7,941 nucleotides of DNA from Sphingomonas sp. (GTDB lineage Bacteria > Pseudomonadota > Alphaproteobacteria > Sphingomonadales > Sphingomonadaceae), in assembly GCA_030146605.1 (NCBI GenBank), contig JASLBO010000406.1:1-7941 (forward strand), written 5' to 3'. Of this stretch, positions 1 through 6,767 are shown in pieces. A model generated the notes under the pieces. It saw only the letters and a list, made by a program, of their open reading frames with translations. It made no database searches and was not told the origin of the DNA. A program made the translations under genes and the position numbers. Numbering within the stretch: position 1 is the first letter of the stretch; each line of letters starts with the position of its first letter.

Positions 1-1009
1 GTCTCGTAAGCGCCTCTGCCGGCATCGCGCGCGCGAGCGCCGCCGCCTGTCCCGCCCACAACGGCGAATAGTCCGCCCGCCCGTCCGCCTCCGCCGCCAC
101 ACGTAACGGCGCCAGCGCGGTCGCCGCGTGCGGGAATGCCGGCGCAATCGGCGAGATCGACCCGAGCGCGTCGATCAGCCGGTTACGAAAGCCGCGCGCC
201 GCGCGCCCGGTCAACAGATTGGTGAACACCGTCTCCGCCTCGCTCCCCAGCAGCGCGCGGTGCATCGGCGACACCAGGCTCTCCGGCGTGGCTAGATAGG
301 CAGTACCCAGTTGCGCGCCGCTCGCCCCCAGCGTCAGTGCCGCGGCAATGCCCGCCCCATCGACGAGCCCGCCCGCCGCGATCACCGGCACCTCAATGGC
401 GCGGACGATGCGCCGCACCAGTGCCAGCGTGCCGACCGGGCGATGCCCTTCGAGGAACCAGCCGGCATGTCCGCCGGCCTCGCTTCCCTGCGCGATCACG
501 GCGTCGCAACCCTGTCGCGCGAGGAAGCGCGCCTCGTCCACCGTGGTCGCATTGCCGAATATCTTCGCCACTGCCTTGACCCGTGCGAACAGCGCAGGCG
601 CCGGCAACCCGAAATGGAAGCTGACGATCTCGGGCCGACCGGCTTCCACCGCTTCGCAGAGAGCTTCGTCGAACGGCCGCCGCAATCCCGCCGCGCCCGT
701 CGGCGGCGATACGCCCTCGCGGGCATAAAACGGCGCGAGCGCGCTCCGCCACGCGCTGTCGTCCGGCGCGTCCTCCAGTTCGTGGCAGAAGAAATTGAGG
801 TTGAGCGGCCCGTCCGCCGCCGCGCGCACTTCCGCCACCTGCGTGCGCAATTGCCCCGCATCGAGCAGCGCACATGGCAGCGATCCCACCGCGCCGCCCC
901 TGATCGCGGCAGCGGCCAGCGCCACCCCGCCCGCGCCTGCCATCGGCGCCTGCACGATCGGCACCGAAGCGCCGGTCAGCGCGCGGAAATGGGCGGCGGG
1001 GTCGCTCAC
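1..1009 (-). CDS. Nitronate monooxygenase, class I (2-nitropropane dioxygenase family), 3' end cut by window
   Basis: FMN-dependent TIM-barrel enzyme that oxidises alkyl nitronates (such as propionate 3-nitronate) to carbonyl products and nitrite in the cytoplasm. 336 codons are visible. The family is usually about 320-360 residues, so only the last few codons and the stop should be missing. Seen directly: an N-terminal QAPMAG segment (residues 20-25) typical of the first barrel strand, NLNFF (70-74), the family signature [10 protein letters not shown] (174-183) with the likely catalytic base His181, and the FMN phosphate-binding region AAGGLVDG (211-218) with GAQLGTAYL (231-239). The start is GTG at 1009: it overlaps the gloA stop as GTGA and has GGGAG at 1017-1013, only 3 nt away; the next in-frame ATG would remove the QAP strand. 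The 4-bp overlap implies coupled translation with gloA. The substrate is inferred from the family; some relatives act on other flavin substrates. Confidence 0.92.
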   Translation of the reverse strand, partial: MSDPAAHFRALTGASVPIVQAPMAGAGGVALAAAAIRGGAVGSLPCALLDAGQLRTQVAEVRAAADGPLNLNFFCHELEDAPDDSAWRSALAPFYAREGVSPPTGAAGLRRPFDEALCEAVEAGRPEIVSFHFGLPAPALFARVKAVAKIFGNATTVDEARFLARQGCDAVIAQGSEAGGHAGWFLEGHRPVGTLALVRRIVRAIEVPVIAAGGLVDGAGIAAALTLGASGAQLGTAYLATPESLVSPMHRALLGSEAETVFTNLLTGRAARGFRNRLIDALGSISPIAPAFPHAATALAPLRVAAEADGRADYSPLWAGQAAALARAMPAEALTR

Positions 1010-1461
1010 CAACTCCCGGTGTTCGGCATCGATGCCCAGGGCTCGGCCGGCGCGAGCGGCTCGCCCGCCTGGAGCAGTTCGATCGAGATCGCGTCGGGCG
1101 TCCGCACGAAGGCCATGTGTCCGTCGCGCGGCGGCCGGTTGATCGTCACGCCGCCGTCCAGCAGCCGCTGGCAGGTCTCGTAGATGTTGTCGACGCGGTA
1201 AGCGAGGTGCCCGAAATTGCGCCCGCCGCCATAAACCTCGGGCGCGCTGCCATCCTCGGCGGGCCAGTTATAGGTCAGCTCGACCTCGGCATTGGCGCGC
1301 TTGCCGGGACCGTTCGAATCCCCGGGCGCGGCGAGAAAGATCAGCGTGAACCGCCCCTTCTCGCTTTCCATCCGCCGCACTTCCTCGAGCCCGAGCAGCT
1401 CGAAGAAGCGCACCGTCGCCTCAGGGTCGGTGACGCGGATCATGGTGTGGAGATAGTGCAT
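1006..1461 (-). CDS. gloA: Lactoylglutathione lyase (glyoxalase I), VOC superfamily
   Basis: Converts the hemithioacetal of methylglyoxal and glutathione to S-lactoylglutathione, the first step of the cytoplasmic glyoxalase pathway. The protein has 151 residues. All four metal ligands of the E. coli-type enzyme can be placed: His5 in LHTMIRV, Glu61 in VELTYNW, His85 in GHLAYRV and Glu128 in SIELL. The ELTYNW block matches Ni/Co-dependent bacterial GloA. Compared with E. coli GloA from memory, residues about 46-58 ([13 protein letters not shown]) differ and are slightly longer, and the C-terminus carries a Pro/Trp-rich tail ending NTGSW. The ATG at 1461 is preceded by AGGAAG four bases upstream. 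The stop overlaps the GTG of the nitronate monooxygenase. A single-hairpin repeat lies in the 95-bp gap to the TPR gene, so gloA could have its own promoter; none was recognised. Confidence 0.93.
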   Translation of the reverse strand: MHYLHTMIRVTDPEATVRFFELLGLEEVRRMESEKGRFTLIFLAAPGDSNGPGKRANAEVELTYNWPAEDGSAPEVYGGGRNFGHLAYRVDNIYETCQRLLDGGVTINRPPRDGHMAFVRTPDAISIELLQAGEPLAPAEPWASMPNTGSW

Positions 1462-1521
1462 GGGGCTTCCTGTCGCTGTTCGTCCGCGAGATAGGATCGC
1501 CTGGCCGCGAGGCCAACCCGA

Positions 1522-1548
1522 ATCCCCCCTCGCGAAGCGGGGGAGGAT
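1522..1548 (+). repeat. Single-hairpin palindromic repeat (copy 1)
   Basis: Arms 1522-1533 and 1537-1548 pair over 12 positions with loop GAA. One position is a T-G wobble (1530/1540) and one is a C/A mismatch (1526/1544). The core CCTCGC-GAA-GCGGGGGAGG is shared with the other copies in the window. It sits 8 bp past the stop of the TPR gene, in the gap before gloA. It could attenuate or terminate the minus-strand transcript, but there is no T-run, and the conserved wobble pairs only when the plus strand is read as RNA. Confidence 0.8.
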
Positions 1549-1556
1549 CGAGATAA

Positions 1557-2303
1557 TTACCTCTCGCTTGCCCCGAACTGCGCCAGCGCCTTGCGCGCCG
1601 ACTCGGCGGTCGGGCTCCCCGGCGCCAGCGTGAGTACTTGCCCCCAGGCCGCGCGCGCGCCGGCTTCGTCGCCGCCGCTCGCCGCGATATTGCCGGCCTC
1701 GAGCTGCACCTGCGCATCGTCGGCAGCGCGCTTGAGCGCTTCGGCGATGTCGGTCCGGGCACGCGGCAGATCGCCCTGCCGCCGCGCCAGCGTCGCCGAG
1801 AGCAGCCACGCCAGCGGATCCGCCCTTGCATCCAGCAATGCCCGGTCGAGGTCGGCCCGCGCACCGTCCGCATCCCCGGCAGCGACCAGCGTCCGCGCTC
1901 GATCGAGCCGCGCCTCGCCCAGTGCCAGCCCGCTCAGATGCCCGCTCGCCAGCGCCGCATCCAGCGCCGCGCGCGCCTTGACGTGCTCGCCCGCCGCCAG
2001 CCATGCATTGCCCGCCTGCGCCCAATAATTGGACGAGCGCGCGTCGTGCGCAGTCTCGGCGTCTCGCGCCGCCTCTTCGAACGCGGCGGCAGCCGAAGGC
2101 CAGCGCTTCTGGTTGGCATAGGCCACCCCGAGGCATTGCCGCGCGAGCATCCCGCCGCCCTCGAGTCGCCATTTGCCCGCCGCGGCCACGCCCTGCGACG
2201 GGTCGCCGGTGGCGAGATCCATGCACTCGGCGTAGCGCGGCGGCTCCTGCCCCGGTGGCACCGGAGCGGCAGCCGCCTGCAGGCTCAGGAAGAAGAAGAG
2301 CAT
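1557..2303 (-). CDS. Exported tetratricopeptide-repeat protein
   Basis: A 248-residue protein of unknown specific role; its TPR fold suggests a scaffold for protein-protein contacts in the periplasm. The N-terminus [13 protein letters not shown] looks like a short signal peptide with cleavage near residue 12. It lacks the usual positive n-region, so secretion is likely but not certain. The rest is almost all helix-turn-helix TPR-like units, roughly residues 55-83, 91-120, 127-160, 165-195 and 199-230, with the usual W/Y, A/G and A-L spacing. Cys27 and Cys57 could form a disulfide in the periplasm. The start at 2303 lies inside the 3' end of the upstream hydrolase gene (19-bp overlap). A longer in-frame reading to 2444 would add Arg/Ala-rich sequence that is simply the hydrolase read in another frame, so it was rejected. 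Translation probably depends on ribosomes ending the hydrolase gene. Confidence 0.82.
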   Translation of the reverse strand: MLFFFLSLQAAAAPVPPGQEPPRYAECMDLATGDPSQGVAAAGKWRLEGGGMLARQCLGVAYANQKRWPSAAAAFEEAARDAETAHDARSSNYWAQAGNAWLAAGEHVKARAALDAALASGHLSGLALGEARLDRARTLVAAGDADGARADLDRALLDARADPLAWLLSATLARRQGDLPRARTDIAEALKRAADDAQVQLEAGNIAASGGDEAGARAAWGQVLTLAPGSPTAESARKALAQFGASER

Positions 2304-3031
2304 AAGGCAAGCACATCCTCGACAGCCCGGACGATCAGCGCGAGATCGGCATCGCGCGAGAGCCGGTGGTCTCCGTCCTTGATCAGCAATGTCTGCACTG
2401 CGTCTGAACGGAACAGTTCGGCGAGCCGCACCGCGCGTTCCCACGGCACTTCCTTGTCGCGCTGGCCCTGGAGCAGGCGCACCGGCCCGTCGAACGGGAT
2501 CGGCCCGATCATCACCCGATTGGCCTCGCCCGATGCCCAGAAGCCGCGCGTCGTCACCGTGGGCGTATCGCCATAATCGTTGGGCTGTTCGATCCGCCCG
2601 TGCTGGAGGATGGTCAGCTTCTCGGCCTGACTATAGCCCCAGTCCGTGAAATCAGGCGCCGCTGCGATCCCGACCAGTCCCACGACCTGTTGGGGCCGCG
2701 CCCTGGCGACGAGCAGCATCAACCAGCCCCCCATCGACGAGCCGACCAGTACCACCGGCCCCTTCGCCACCGCGTCGATCACCCGCAATGCATCGTCGCG
2801 CCAGAGCGCCAGCGTCTGCTCCTCGAACGCGCCTTCGCTCTCGCCGCAGCCGGCATAATCGAAGCGCAGGAAAGCCCGGCCGCTGCGCTGCGCCCATTGC
2901 TGCAGCGCCAGCGCCTTGGTGCCGTTCATGTCGGACCCATAACCGCACAGGAAGACGATCGTCGGCCCCCGCCCGGGGGTGTGGCGATAAGCAAGCTTGG
3001 GGCGTTCCGGGGCTTCGGTGATTTCGGTCAT
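2285..3031 (-). CDS. Alpha/beta hydrolase, ABHD10-like serine esterase/thioesterase
   Basis: A 248-residue cytoplasmic alpha/beta-hydrolase. Visible elements: oxyanion-loop region [11 protein letters not shown] (27-37), strand and turn [11 protein letters not shown] (58-68), nucleophile elbow GSSMG with Ser99, acid Asp192 in [12 protein letters not shown], and His222 in DGDHRLSR. The FDYxGxGxS motif and the 30-residue Asp-to-His spacing resemble ABHD10, the mitochondrial acyl-protein thioesterase and acyl-glucuronide esterase, and its bacterial relatives. The true substrate is unknown. No signal peptide is visible. No clear Shine-Dalgarno precedes the ATG at 3031, but an 11-codon reading frame with a strong GGAGG overlaps it as ATGA (see 3028-3063). 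The protein ends in four serines encoded by a TCT/TCC tract that is also the start of the TPR gene. Confidence 0.9.
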   Translation of the reverse strand: MTEITEAPERPKLAYRHTPGRGPTIVFLCGYGSDMNGTKALALQQWAQRSGRAFLRFDYAGCGESEGAFEEQTLALWRDDALRVIDAVAKGPVVLVGSSMGGWLMLLVARARPQQVVGLVGIAAAPDFTDWGYSQAEKLTILQHGRIEQPNDYGDTPTVTTRGFWASGEANRVMIGPIPFDGPVRLLQGQRDKEVPWERAVRLAELFRSDAVQTLLIKDGDHRLSRDADLALIVRAVEDVLALCSSSS

Positions 3032-3063
3032 GCCGCGGACTTAGGGCGAGCGTCCGCCATCAT
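3028..3063 (-). CDS. Possible 11-codon leader ORF coupled to the hydrolase
   Basis: The frame reads [11 protein letters not shown] and stops with TGA overlapping the hydrolase ATG (ATGA at 3031-3028). A perfect GGAGG lies four bases before its first ATG. That GGAGG is the 3' arm of the palindromic repeat at 3066-3093. The hydrolase itself has no recognisable ribosome binding site, so initiation here followed by re-initiation at the overlap would explain how it is translated. This is inference: the frame is short, has no recognised relative, and could be chance. Confidence 0.35.
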   Translation of the reverse strand: MMADARPKSAA

Positions 3064-3065
3064 CA

Positions 3066-3093
3066 ATCCTCCCTCGCCCAGCGGGGGGAGGAT
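3066..3093 (+). repeat. Single-hairpin palindromic repeat (copy 2)
   Basis: Contains ATCCTCCCTCGC, the short spacer CCA, then GCGGGGGGAGGAT. The arms are complementary apart from one extra G and the conserved T-G wobble. It lies between the metallopeptidase stop (3111) and the hydrolase start (3031). Read on the minus strand its outer arm gives GGGAGGAT just ahead of a short ORF, so the same bases can form a hairpin or act as a ribosome binding site. Confidence 0.8.
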
Positions 3094-3110
3094 CTTAATT
3101 CCCGTCTTCC

Positions 3111-4001
3111 TCAGATCCCCGCCTTGAACGTGTCGCACTGCGCCGGATCGCCGCTGTCGAGCCCGCGCTGGAGCCATTGCTTGCGCTGCGCGGAGGTGCC
3201 GTGGGTGAAGCTGTCGGGCACCACTTCGCCCTGGCCCTGGCGCTGCAGCGTGTCGTCGCCGATCGCATTGGCCGCGGCCATGCCTTCCTCGATATCGCCG
3301 GGCTCGAGCCGCGCGCTGCGCTTGGCCCAGACACCGGCATAGCAGTCCGCCTGCAGCTCGAGCAGCACCGACATCCGGTTGCCCTCGGCCCGCGAACCGC
3401 TGCGCTGCGCCTGGCTCACCTTGGCCGAGGTGCCTTCGAGATTCTGGATATGGTGCCCCACTTCGTGCCCGATGACATAAGCGCGCGCGAAATCGCCGCT
3501 CGCGCCGAAGCGCTTGTCGAGCTCGTCGAAGAAGCCGGTGTCGAGGAACACGCCATTGTCGCCGGGGCAGTAGAACGGTCCCACCGCGGCCGACGCCTGG
3601 CCGCACGCCGACTGCACCGATCCCGTGAAGAAGTTGATCGTCGCGGGCTGATAGCGCTGGCCGTTCTCGGAGAAGACCTGGCCCCACACCTGCTCGGTGC
3701 TGGTCATTACCCGGCAGGCGAACAATTCCGCCTGCGTGTCGCATGCCCTGGCCGCGCCCTGCGTCTGGCCCGGCTGGCCCTGCTGGACCTGCGTCCCGCC
3801 GCCGCCGAGCAGCCCGCCCCCGCCCGACATCGCGAAATAGACCAATGCAACCACGCCGAGCAAAGCGACCCCGCCACACCCCATTCCGCGCCCGAGCAGC
3901 AAAGGCAGCAGGCCGAGCAGCCCGAAGCCGCCGCCTCCTCCGCCGCCGCCCGACCCGAAGTCGCGCGCATTGTCGGTGGGATCGAGATCGTCGAGCCGCA
4001 T
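3111..4001 (-). CDS. ypfJ: YpfJ-type neutral zinc metallopeptidase, membrane-anchored
   Basis: A 296-residue member of the YpfJ / neutral zinc metallopeptidase family, probably facing the periplasm from a single N-terminal anchor. In order: the family opening MRLDDLDPTDNARDFG, eight consecutive glycines (18-25), a hydrophobic region with the likely transmembrane segment at about 42-58, a Gly/Gln-rich linker (60-82), then the catalytic domain. The zincin motif HEVGH is at 179-183 with Glu180 as catalytic residue, and ELQADC (215-220) supplies the likely third ligand Glu215. Cysteines at 87, 96, 133, 145, 220 and 289 suggest disulfides. The start is ATG 4001, with AAGGA six bases upstream and the family-typical N-terminus; an upstream ATG at 4034 adds 11 residues without support. 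The physiological substrate of this family is not known. The gene is divergent from the patatin gene. Confidence 0.93.
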   Translation of the reverse strand: MRLDDLDPTDNARDFGSGGGGGGGGFGLLGLLPLLLGRGMGCGGVALLGVVALVYFAMSGGGGLLGGGGTQVQQGQPGQTQGAARACDTQAELFACRVMTSTEQVWGQVFSENGQRYQPATINFFTGSVQSACGQASAAVGPFYCPGDNGVFLDTGFFDELDKRFGASGDFARAYVIGHEVGHHIQNLEGTSAKVSQAQRSGSRAEGNRMSVLLELQADCYAGVWAKRSARLEPGDIEEGMAAANAIGDDTLQRQGQGEVVPDSFTHGTSAQRKQWLQRGLDSGDPAQCDTFKAGI

Positions 4002-4066
4002 GGGCGTTCCTTCGTCGTTGAGTCCCCGCAACAATGCCTGAGTGCGGCAAGCGTTGCACGCGGCTT

Positions 4067-4091
4067 AATCCTCCCCGGGACGGGGAGGATT
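4067..4091. repeat. Perfect 10-bp inverted repeat in divergent intergenic region (copy 3)
   Basis: AATCCTCCCC (4067-4076), loop GGGAC (4077-4081), GGGGAGGATT (4082-4091): a perfect 10-bp stem. It lies between the divergent metallopeptidase (starts 4001) and patatin (starts 4116) genes. It shares the AATCCTCCC/GGAGGATT outer arms with copies 1 and 2 but lacks their TCGC-GCG centre, so it may be a shortened family member. With 25 bp to the patatin ATG it could also be an operator or a 5'-UTR hairpin. Confidence 0.75.
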
Positions 4092-4115
4092 GCAGGAGCC
4101 AGCCAGATACGCCAC

Positions 4116-5264
4116 ATGCCCCGCATGGCCGACGCCGAACCCCGCCCGCGCCGCCGCGTCGCCGGACTGCCGCTGCCGGACTGCGTCGCGCTCGTGCTCC
4201 AGGGCGGCGGTGCGCTCGGCAGCTTTCAGGCCGGTGTGATCGAAGCGCTCGGCGAGGCACGCATCGAGGTCGACTGGGTCGCAGGCATCTCGATCGGTGC
4301 GGTCAACGCCGCATTGTTCGCCGGCAACCCGCCCGAGACTCGCCTGTCCGCGATCCGCGCCTTCTGGGAAGGCGTCACCGGCGCGCTCCCGGATTTCTCG
4401 ATTCCGCTGACCGACACCGCCCGCGAGTTCGCGCATGAATGGGCTGCCGGGATGGTGCTGATGGGCGGCGTCCCCGGCTTCTTCCGCCCGCGCACGATCC
4501 CGCCCACTTTCGCCACCCCCGGAACGCCGGCGGCACTCAGTTTCTACGACAGCGCCCCCCTGGCCGACACCCTCGACGCGCATATCGACTGGGACCTGCT
4601 CAACAACGGCCCGGTCCGCCTCTCGGTCGGCGCGGTCGACCTCGCCAGCGGCAATTTCCGCTATTTCGATACGCTGGACGAGCGCATCGACGCGCGTCAC
4701 ATCATGGCCTCTGGCGCGCTGCCGCCGGGCCTGCCTCCGATCGAGATCGACGGCCGCTTCTATTGGGACGGCGGCCTCGTCTCGAACACCCCGCTCACCC
4801 ACATCCTCGATCGCCAGAGCGAGAACACGCTCGTCTTCCAGGTCGATCTCTTTCCCGCCGCCGCCGACTTGCCGCGCACGATCACCGACGTCCTCGCGCG
4901 CGAAAAGGAAATTCGCTTCTCCAGCCGCACCCGCCAGGTATCGGACGAGCGCCTTCGCCTGCGCCAGGAACGCGAGGCGATCCGCCGCGTCCTCGCCAAG
5001 CTTCCCCCCGATCTGGCCGACGATCCCGACGTGATCGCGCTCCGCGTCCTCGCCGACGAGAAGCCGCTGAGCCTCGTCCACCTGATCTACCGCGCCAATG
5101 CCTGGGAGGGCGGCAGCCGCGACTTCGAATTCTCTGCCCGCTCGATGCGCGAGCATTGGCAGGCGGGCCGCGCCGCGGTCGCCGAGACGATGGCGAGCGC
5201 GCAGCTGGTCGCGCAGAACATTCTCGACGGCAAGACCGCCGCCTTCGATCTCACGCACCGCTAG
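4116..5264 (+). CDS. Patatin-like phospholipase with DUF3734 C-terminal region
   Basis: A 382-residue serine lipid acyl hydrolase with a Ser-Asp dyad. The oxyanion loop GGGALG is at residues 30-35, the nucleophile elbow GISIG at 57-61 (Ser59), and the catalytic Asp218 lies in YWDGGLVSN (216-224). The segment after about residue 260, with a charged helical stretch (RQVSDERLRLRQEREAIRR, 273-291) and the YRANAWEGGSRDFEFS region (325-340), matches the DUF3734 extension. No signal peptide. The ATG at 4116 has no close Shine-Dalgarno (AGGAG is 17 nt upstream at 4094-4098); a second ATG at 4125 is possible. The long open frame upstream to 3177 is antisense to the metallopeptidase and not coding. It is followed after 13 bp by bdhA. 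From memory, a patatin/DUF3734 gene next to a 3-hydroxybutyrate dehydrogenase recurs in alphaproteobacteria, suggesting a link to polyhydroxybutyrate or lipid turnover. The substrate is not shown. Confidence 0.92.
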   Translation: MPRMADAEPRPRRRVAGLPLPDCVALVLQGGGALGSFQAGVIEALGEARIEVDWVAGISIGAVNAALFAGNPPETRLSAIRAFWEGVTGALPDFSIPLTDTAREFAHEWAAGMVLMGGVPGFFRPRTIPPTFATPGTPAALSFYDSAPLADTLDAHIDWDLLNNGPVRLSVGAVDLASGNFRYFDTLDERIDARHIMASGALPPGLPPIEIDGRFYWDGGLVSNTPLTHILDRQSENTLVFQVDLFPAAADLPRTITDVLAREKEIRFSSRTRQVSDERLRLRQEREAIRRVLAKLPPDLADDPDVIALRVLADEKPLSLVHLIYRANAWEGGSRDFEFSARSMREHWQAGRAAVAETMASAQLVAQNILDGKTAAFDLTHR

Positions 5265-5277
5265 TTCAGGAGTCCGC

Positions 5278-6063
5278 ATGTTCCTAAAGGGCAAGTCCGC
5301 AATCGTCACCGGCTCGACTTCCGGGATCGGCCTCGCTTACGCCAAGGCGCTCGCCGCCGAGGGCGCATCGGTGATGATCAACGGCTTCGGCGACGCCGCG
5401 GCGATCGAAACCGAACGCGCCGCGCTCGAAGCCACCAGCGGCGCCAAAGCGCTCCACGATCCCGCAGACATGTCGAAGCCCGACCAGATCGCCGCGATGA
5501 TCGCCCGCGCCGAACAGGAGCGCGGCAGCGTCGACGTCGTGATTTCCAACGCCGGCATCCAGCACGTTGCCCCGATCGACGAATTCCCGCTTGAGAAATG
5601 GGACGCGATCATCGCGATCGACCTGTCCTCGACCTTCCATTTGATGCGCGCCGCGATCCCGCTGATGAAGGCGCGCGGCTGGGGCCGGATCATCACCACC
5701 GCCAGCGCGCACAGCCTCGTCGCCAGCCCCAACAAATCCGCCTACGTCACCGCCAAGCACGGCATTGCCGGACTGACCAAGACCGCCGCGCTCGAAGTCG
5801 CGACGCACGGCATCACGGTCAATTGCATCTCGCCCGGCTATGTCTGGACGCCGCTGGTCGAGAACCAGATCCCCGACACGATGAAGACGCGTGGTCTCAC
5901 CCGCGAGCAGGTGATCAACGACGTGCTGCTCGACGCCCAGCCGACCAAGCAGTTCGTCCAGCCGGAACAAGTGGCCGCGCTCGCGCTCTTTCTCTGCAAG
6001 GACGAGGCCGCGGCGATCACCGGCGCCAATTATTCGATGGATGGCGGCTGGACTGCGGCGTAA
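5278..6063 (+). CDS. bdhA: D-3-hydroxybutyrate dehydrogenase (SDR family)
   Basis: NAD-dependent oxidation of D-3-hydroxybutyrate to acetoacetate, a late step of PHB use. The 261 residues form a classical short-chain dehydrogenase: TGSTSGIG (11-18) binds the cofactor, NAG at 91-93, Ser143, Tyr156 and Lys160 form the catalytic core (SAYVTAK), and SPGYVWTPLVENQ (185-197) is typical of the 3-hydroxybutyrate enzymes. Residues matching the known substrate-binding set of Pseudomonas HBDH are all present: Gln95, His145, Lys153 and Gln197. One deviation: the position of the catalytic-tetrad Asn holds Asp115 (AIDLSSTF). The start at 5278 has AGGAG five bases upstream, and the gene follows the patatin stop by 13 bp. 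Acting downstream of an ester hydrolase, it would use released hydroxybutyrate; that pairing is inferred from gene order. Confidence 0.94.
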   Translation: MFLKGKSAIVTGSTSGIGLAYAKALAAEGASVMINGFGDAAAIETERAALEATSGAKALHDPADMSKPDQIAAMIARAEQERGSVDVVISNAGIQHVAPIDEFPLEKWDAIIAIDLSSTFHLMRAAIPLMKARGWGRIITTASAHSLVASPNKSAYVTAKHGIAGLTKTAALEVATHGITVNCISPGYVWTPLVENQIPDTMKTRGLTREQVINDVLLDAQPTKQFVQPEQVAALALFLCKDEAAAITGANYSMDGGWTAA

Positions 6064-6085
6064 GCCGGGAAAAAGGGGTCGAAAT

Positions 6086-6712
6086 ATGAAGTGGATGCTG
6101 CCCGTCGCCATTGCCCTCGCCGCGGGCCTCGGGGGCTGCAGCGTCTATCGCGAGGCGACCTCCTCCTCGCCGCCGACCAATGTCCGCTGGCAGAGCGTCG
6201 CCACCGCCGCCGACCGCGATCGGATGCGCGACTGGCGCACGGCATGGGACGAGGCGCTGCCGCGCGCGCGCAAGGCCGATACGAAGGCCGTCGCTGCCGA
6301 GCCGGTTTTGTTCGACCCCGATCGCGCGCTCGCCGATGCCGCCCTGCCGCAGGGCGCGTATCGCTGCCGCACTTTCAAACTGGGCGGCAAGGGCACCGCG
6401 ATGCGCGACTTCACTGCCTATCCGTGGTTCGACTGCCGCGTCGCCGACGAAGGCGAGGTCAGGAGCCTCCACAAGGTCACCGGCTCGCAGCGCCCCACCG
6501 GGCTGATCTTCTCCCACGATGCGACACGCCAGGTGTTCCTCGGCACGCTGGTCCTCGGCGACGAGACCTCGCCCCTGCGCTACGGTCTCGACGCCGATCG
6601 CGACATGATCGGCTATGTCGAGCGTATCGGGGCAAAGCGCTGGCGCCTGGTATTTCCGCGGCCGCGGTTCGAATCGGTGCTCGATGTGGTGGAGCTGGTG
6701 CCGGCTCCTTGA
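6086..6712 (+). CDS. DUF4893 lipoprotein
   Basis: A 208-residue predicted lipoprotein. The N-terminus MKWMLPVAIALAAGLGGC is a lipoprotein signal with lipobox LGGC, giving Cys18 as the lipidated residue. Ser19 at +2 favours the outer membrane. The mature part fits DUF4893 as I recall it from sphingomonads: an acidic/basic helical start (AADRDRMRDWRTAWDEAL, 41-58), FDPDRALADAALPQGAYRCR (76-95), then a beta-rich core with GSQRPTGLIF (133-142), FLGTLVLGDE (151-160) and a C-terminal KRWRLVFPRPRFES (184-197). Cys94 and Cys117 may pair. Function unknown. The start is ATG 6086, preceded by AAGGGG; an upstream ATG at 6041 lies inside bdhA and would bury the signal sequence. The 22-bp gap after bdhA suggests co-transcription. 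The last base of its stop codon is the first base of repeat copy A. Confidence 0.9.
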   Translation: MKWMLPVAIALAAGLGGCSVYREATSSSPPTNVRWQSVATAADRDRMRDWRTAWDEALPRARKADTKAVAAEPVLFDPDRALADAALPQGAYRCRTFKLGGKGTAMRDFTAYPWFDCRVADEGEVRSLHKVTGSQRPTGLIFSHDATRQVFLGTLVLGDETSPLRYGLDADRDMIGYVERIGAKRWRLVFPRPRFESVLDVVELVPAP

Positions 6713-6763
6713 AAGCTCCTCCCTCGCGACGCGGGGGAGGTGGCACGCGCAGCATGACGGAGG
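6712..6763 (+). repeat. Double-hairpin repeat, copy A (52-bp direct repeat); probable bidirectional terminator
   Basis: A 52-bp unit identical to 7206-7257 except at one base (C at 6746, T at 7240). Hairpin 1: arms 6718-6727 and 6731-6740, loop GAC, 10 bp with one T-G wobble. Hairpin 2: arms 6744-6748 and 6752-6756 around loop GCA, with one C/A mismatch in this copy. It fills almost exactly the 55 bp between the stop codons of the convergent DUF4893 and DUF559 genes, so it may end both transcripts, although no T-run follows. Confidence 0.88.
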
Positions 6764-6767
6764 CCCC

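Noticed and set aside
311..1183. A 290-codon open frame on the plus strand
   Set aside because: It is antisense to the nitronate monooxygenase and gloA, both of which have intact family motifs; its Arg/Ala-rich product is typical of shadow frames.
4002..4066. A sigma-70-like promoter for the metallopeptidase
   Set aside because: TTGCCG-like hexamers occur on the minus strand, but no acceptable -10 lies at the right distance.
3177..4115. A long N-terminal extension of the patatin frame
   Set aside because: The extension is antisense to the metallopeptidase and crosses the palindrome at 4067-4091; family proteins begin close to ATG 4116.
3028..4260. A 410-codon open frame on the minus strand
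   Set aside because: It runs in another frame through the metallopeptidase gene, which has a clear HEXXH domain. Only its last 11 codons are kept, as a possible leader ORF.
4065..5309. A 414-codon open frame on the minus strand
   Set aside because: It is antisense to the patatin gene, has no recognisable motif, and its Asp/Arg/Ala-rich composition is what GC-rich codons give on the opposite strand.
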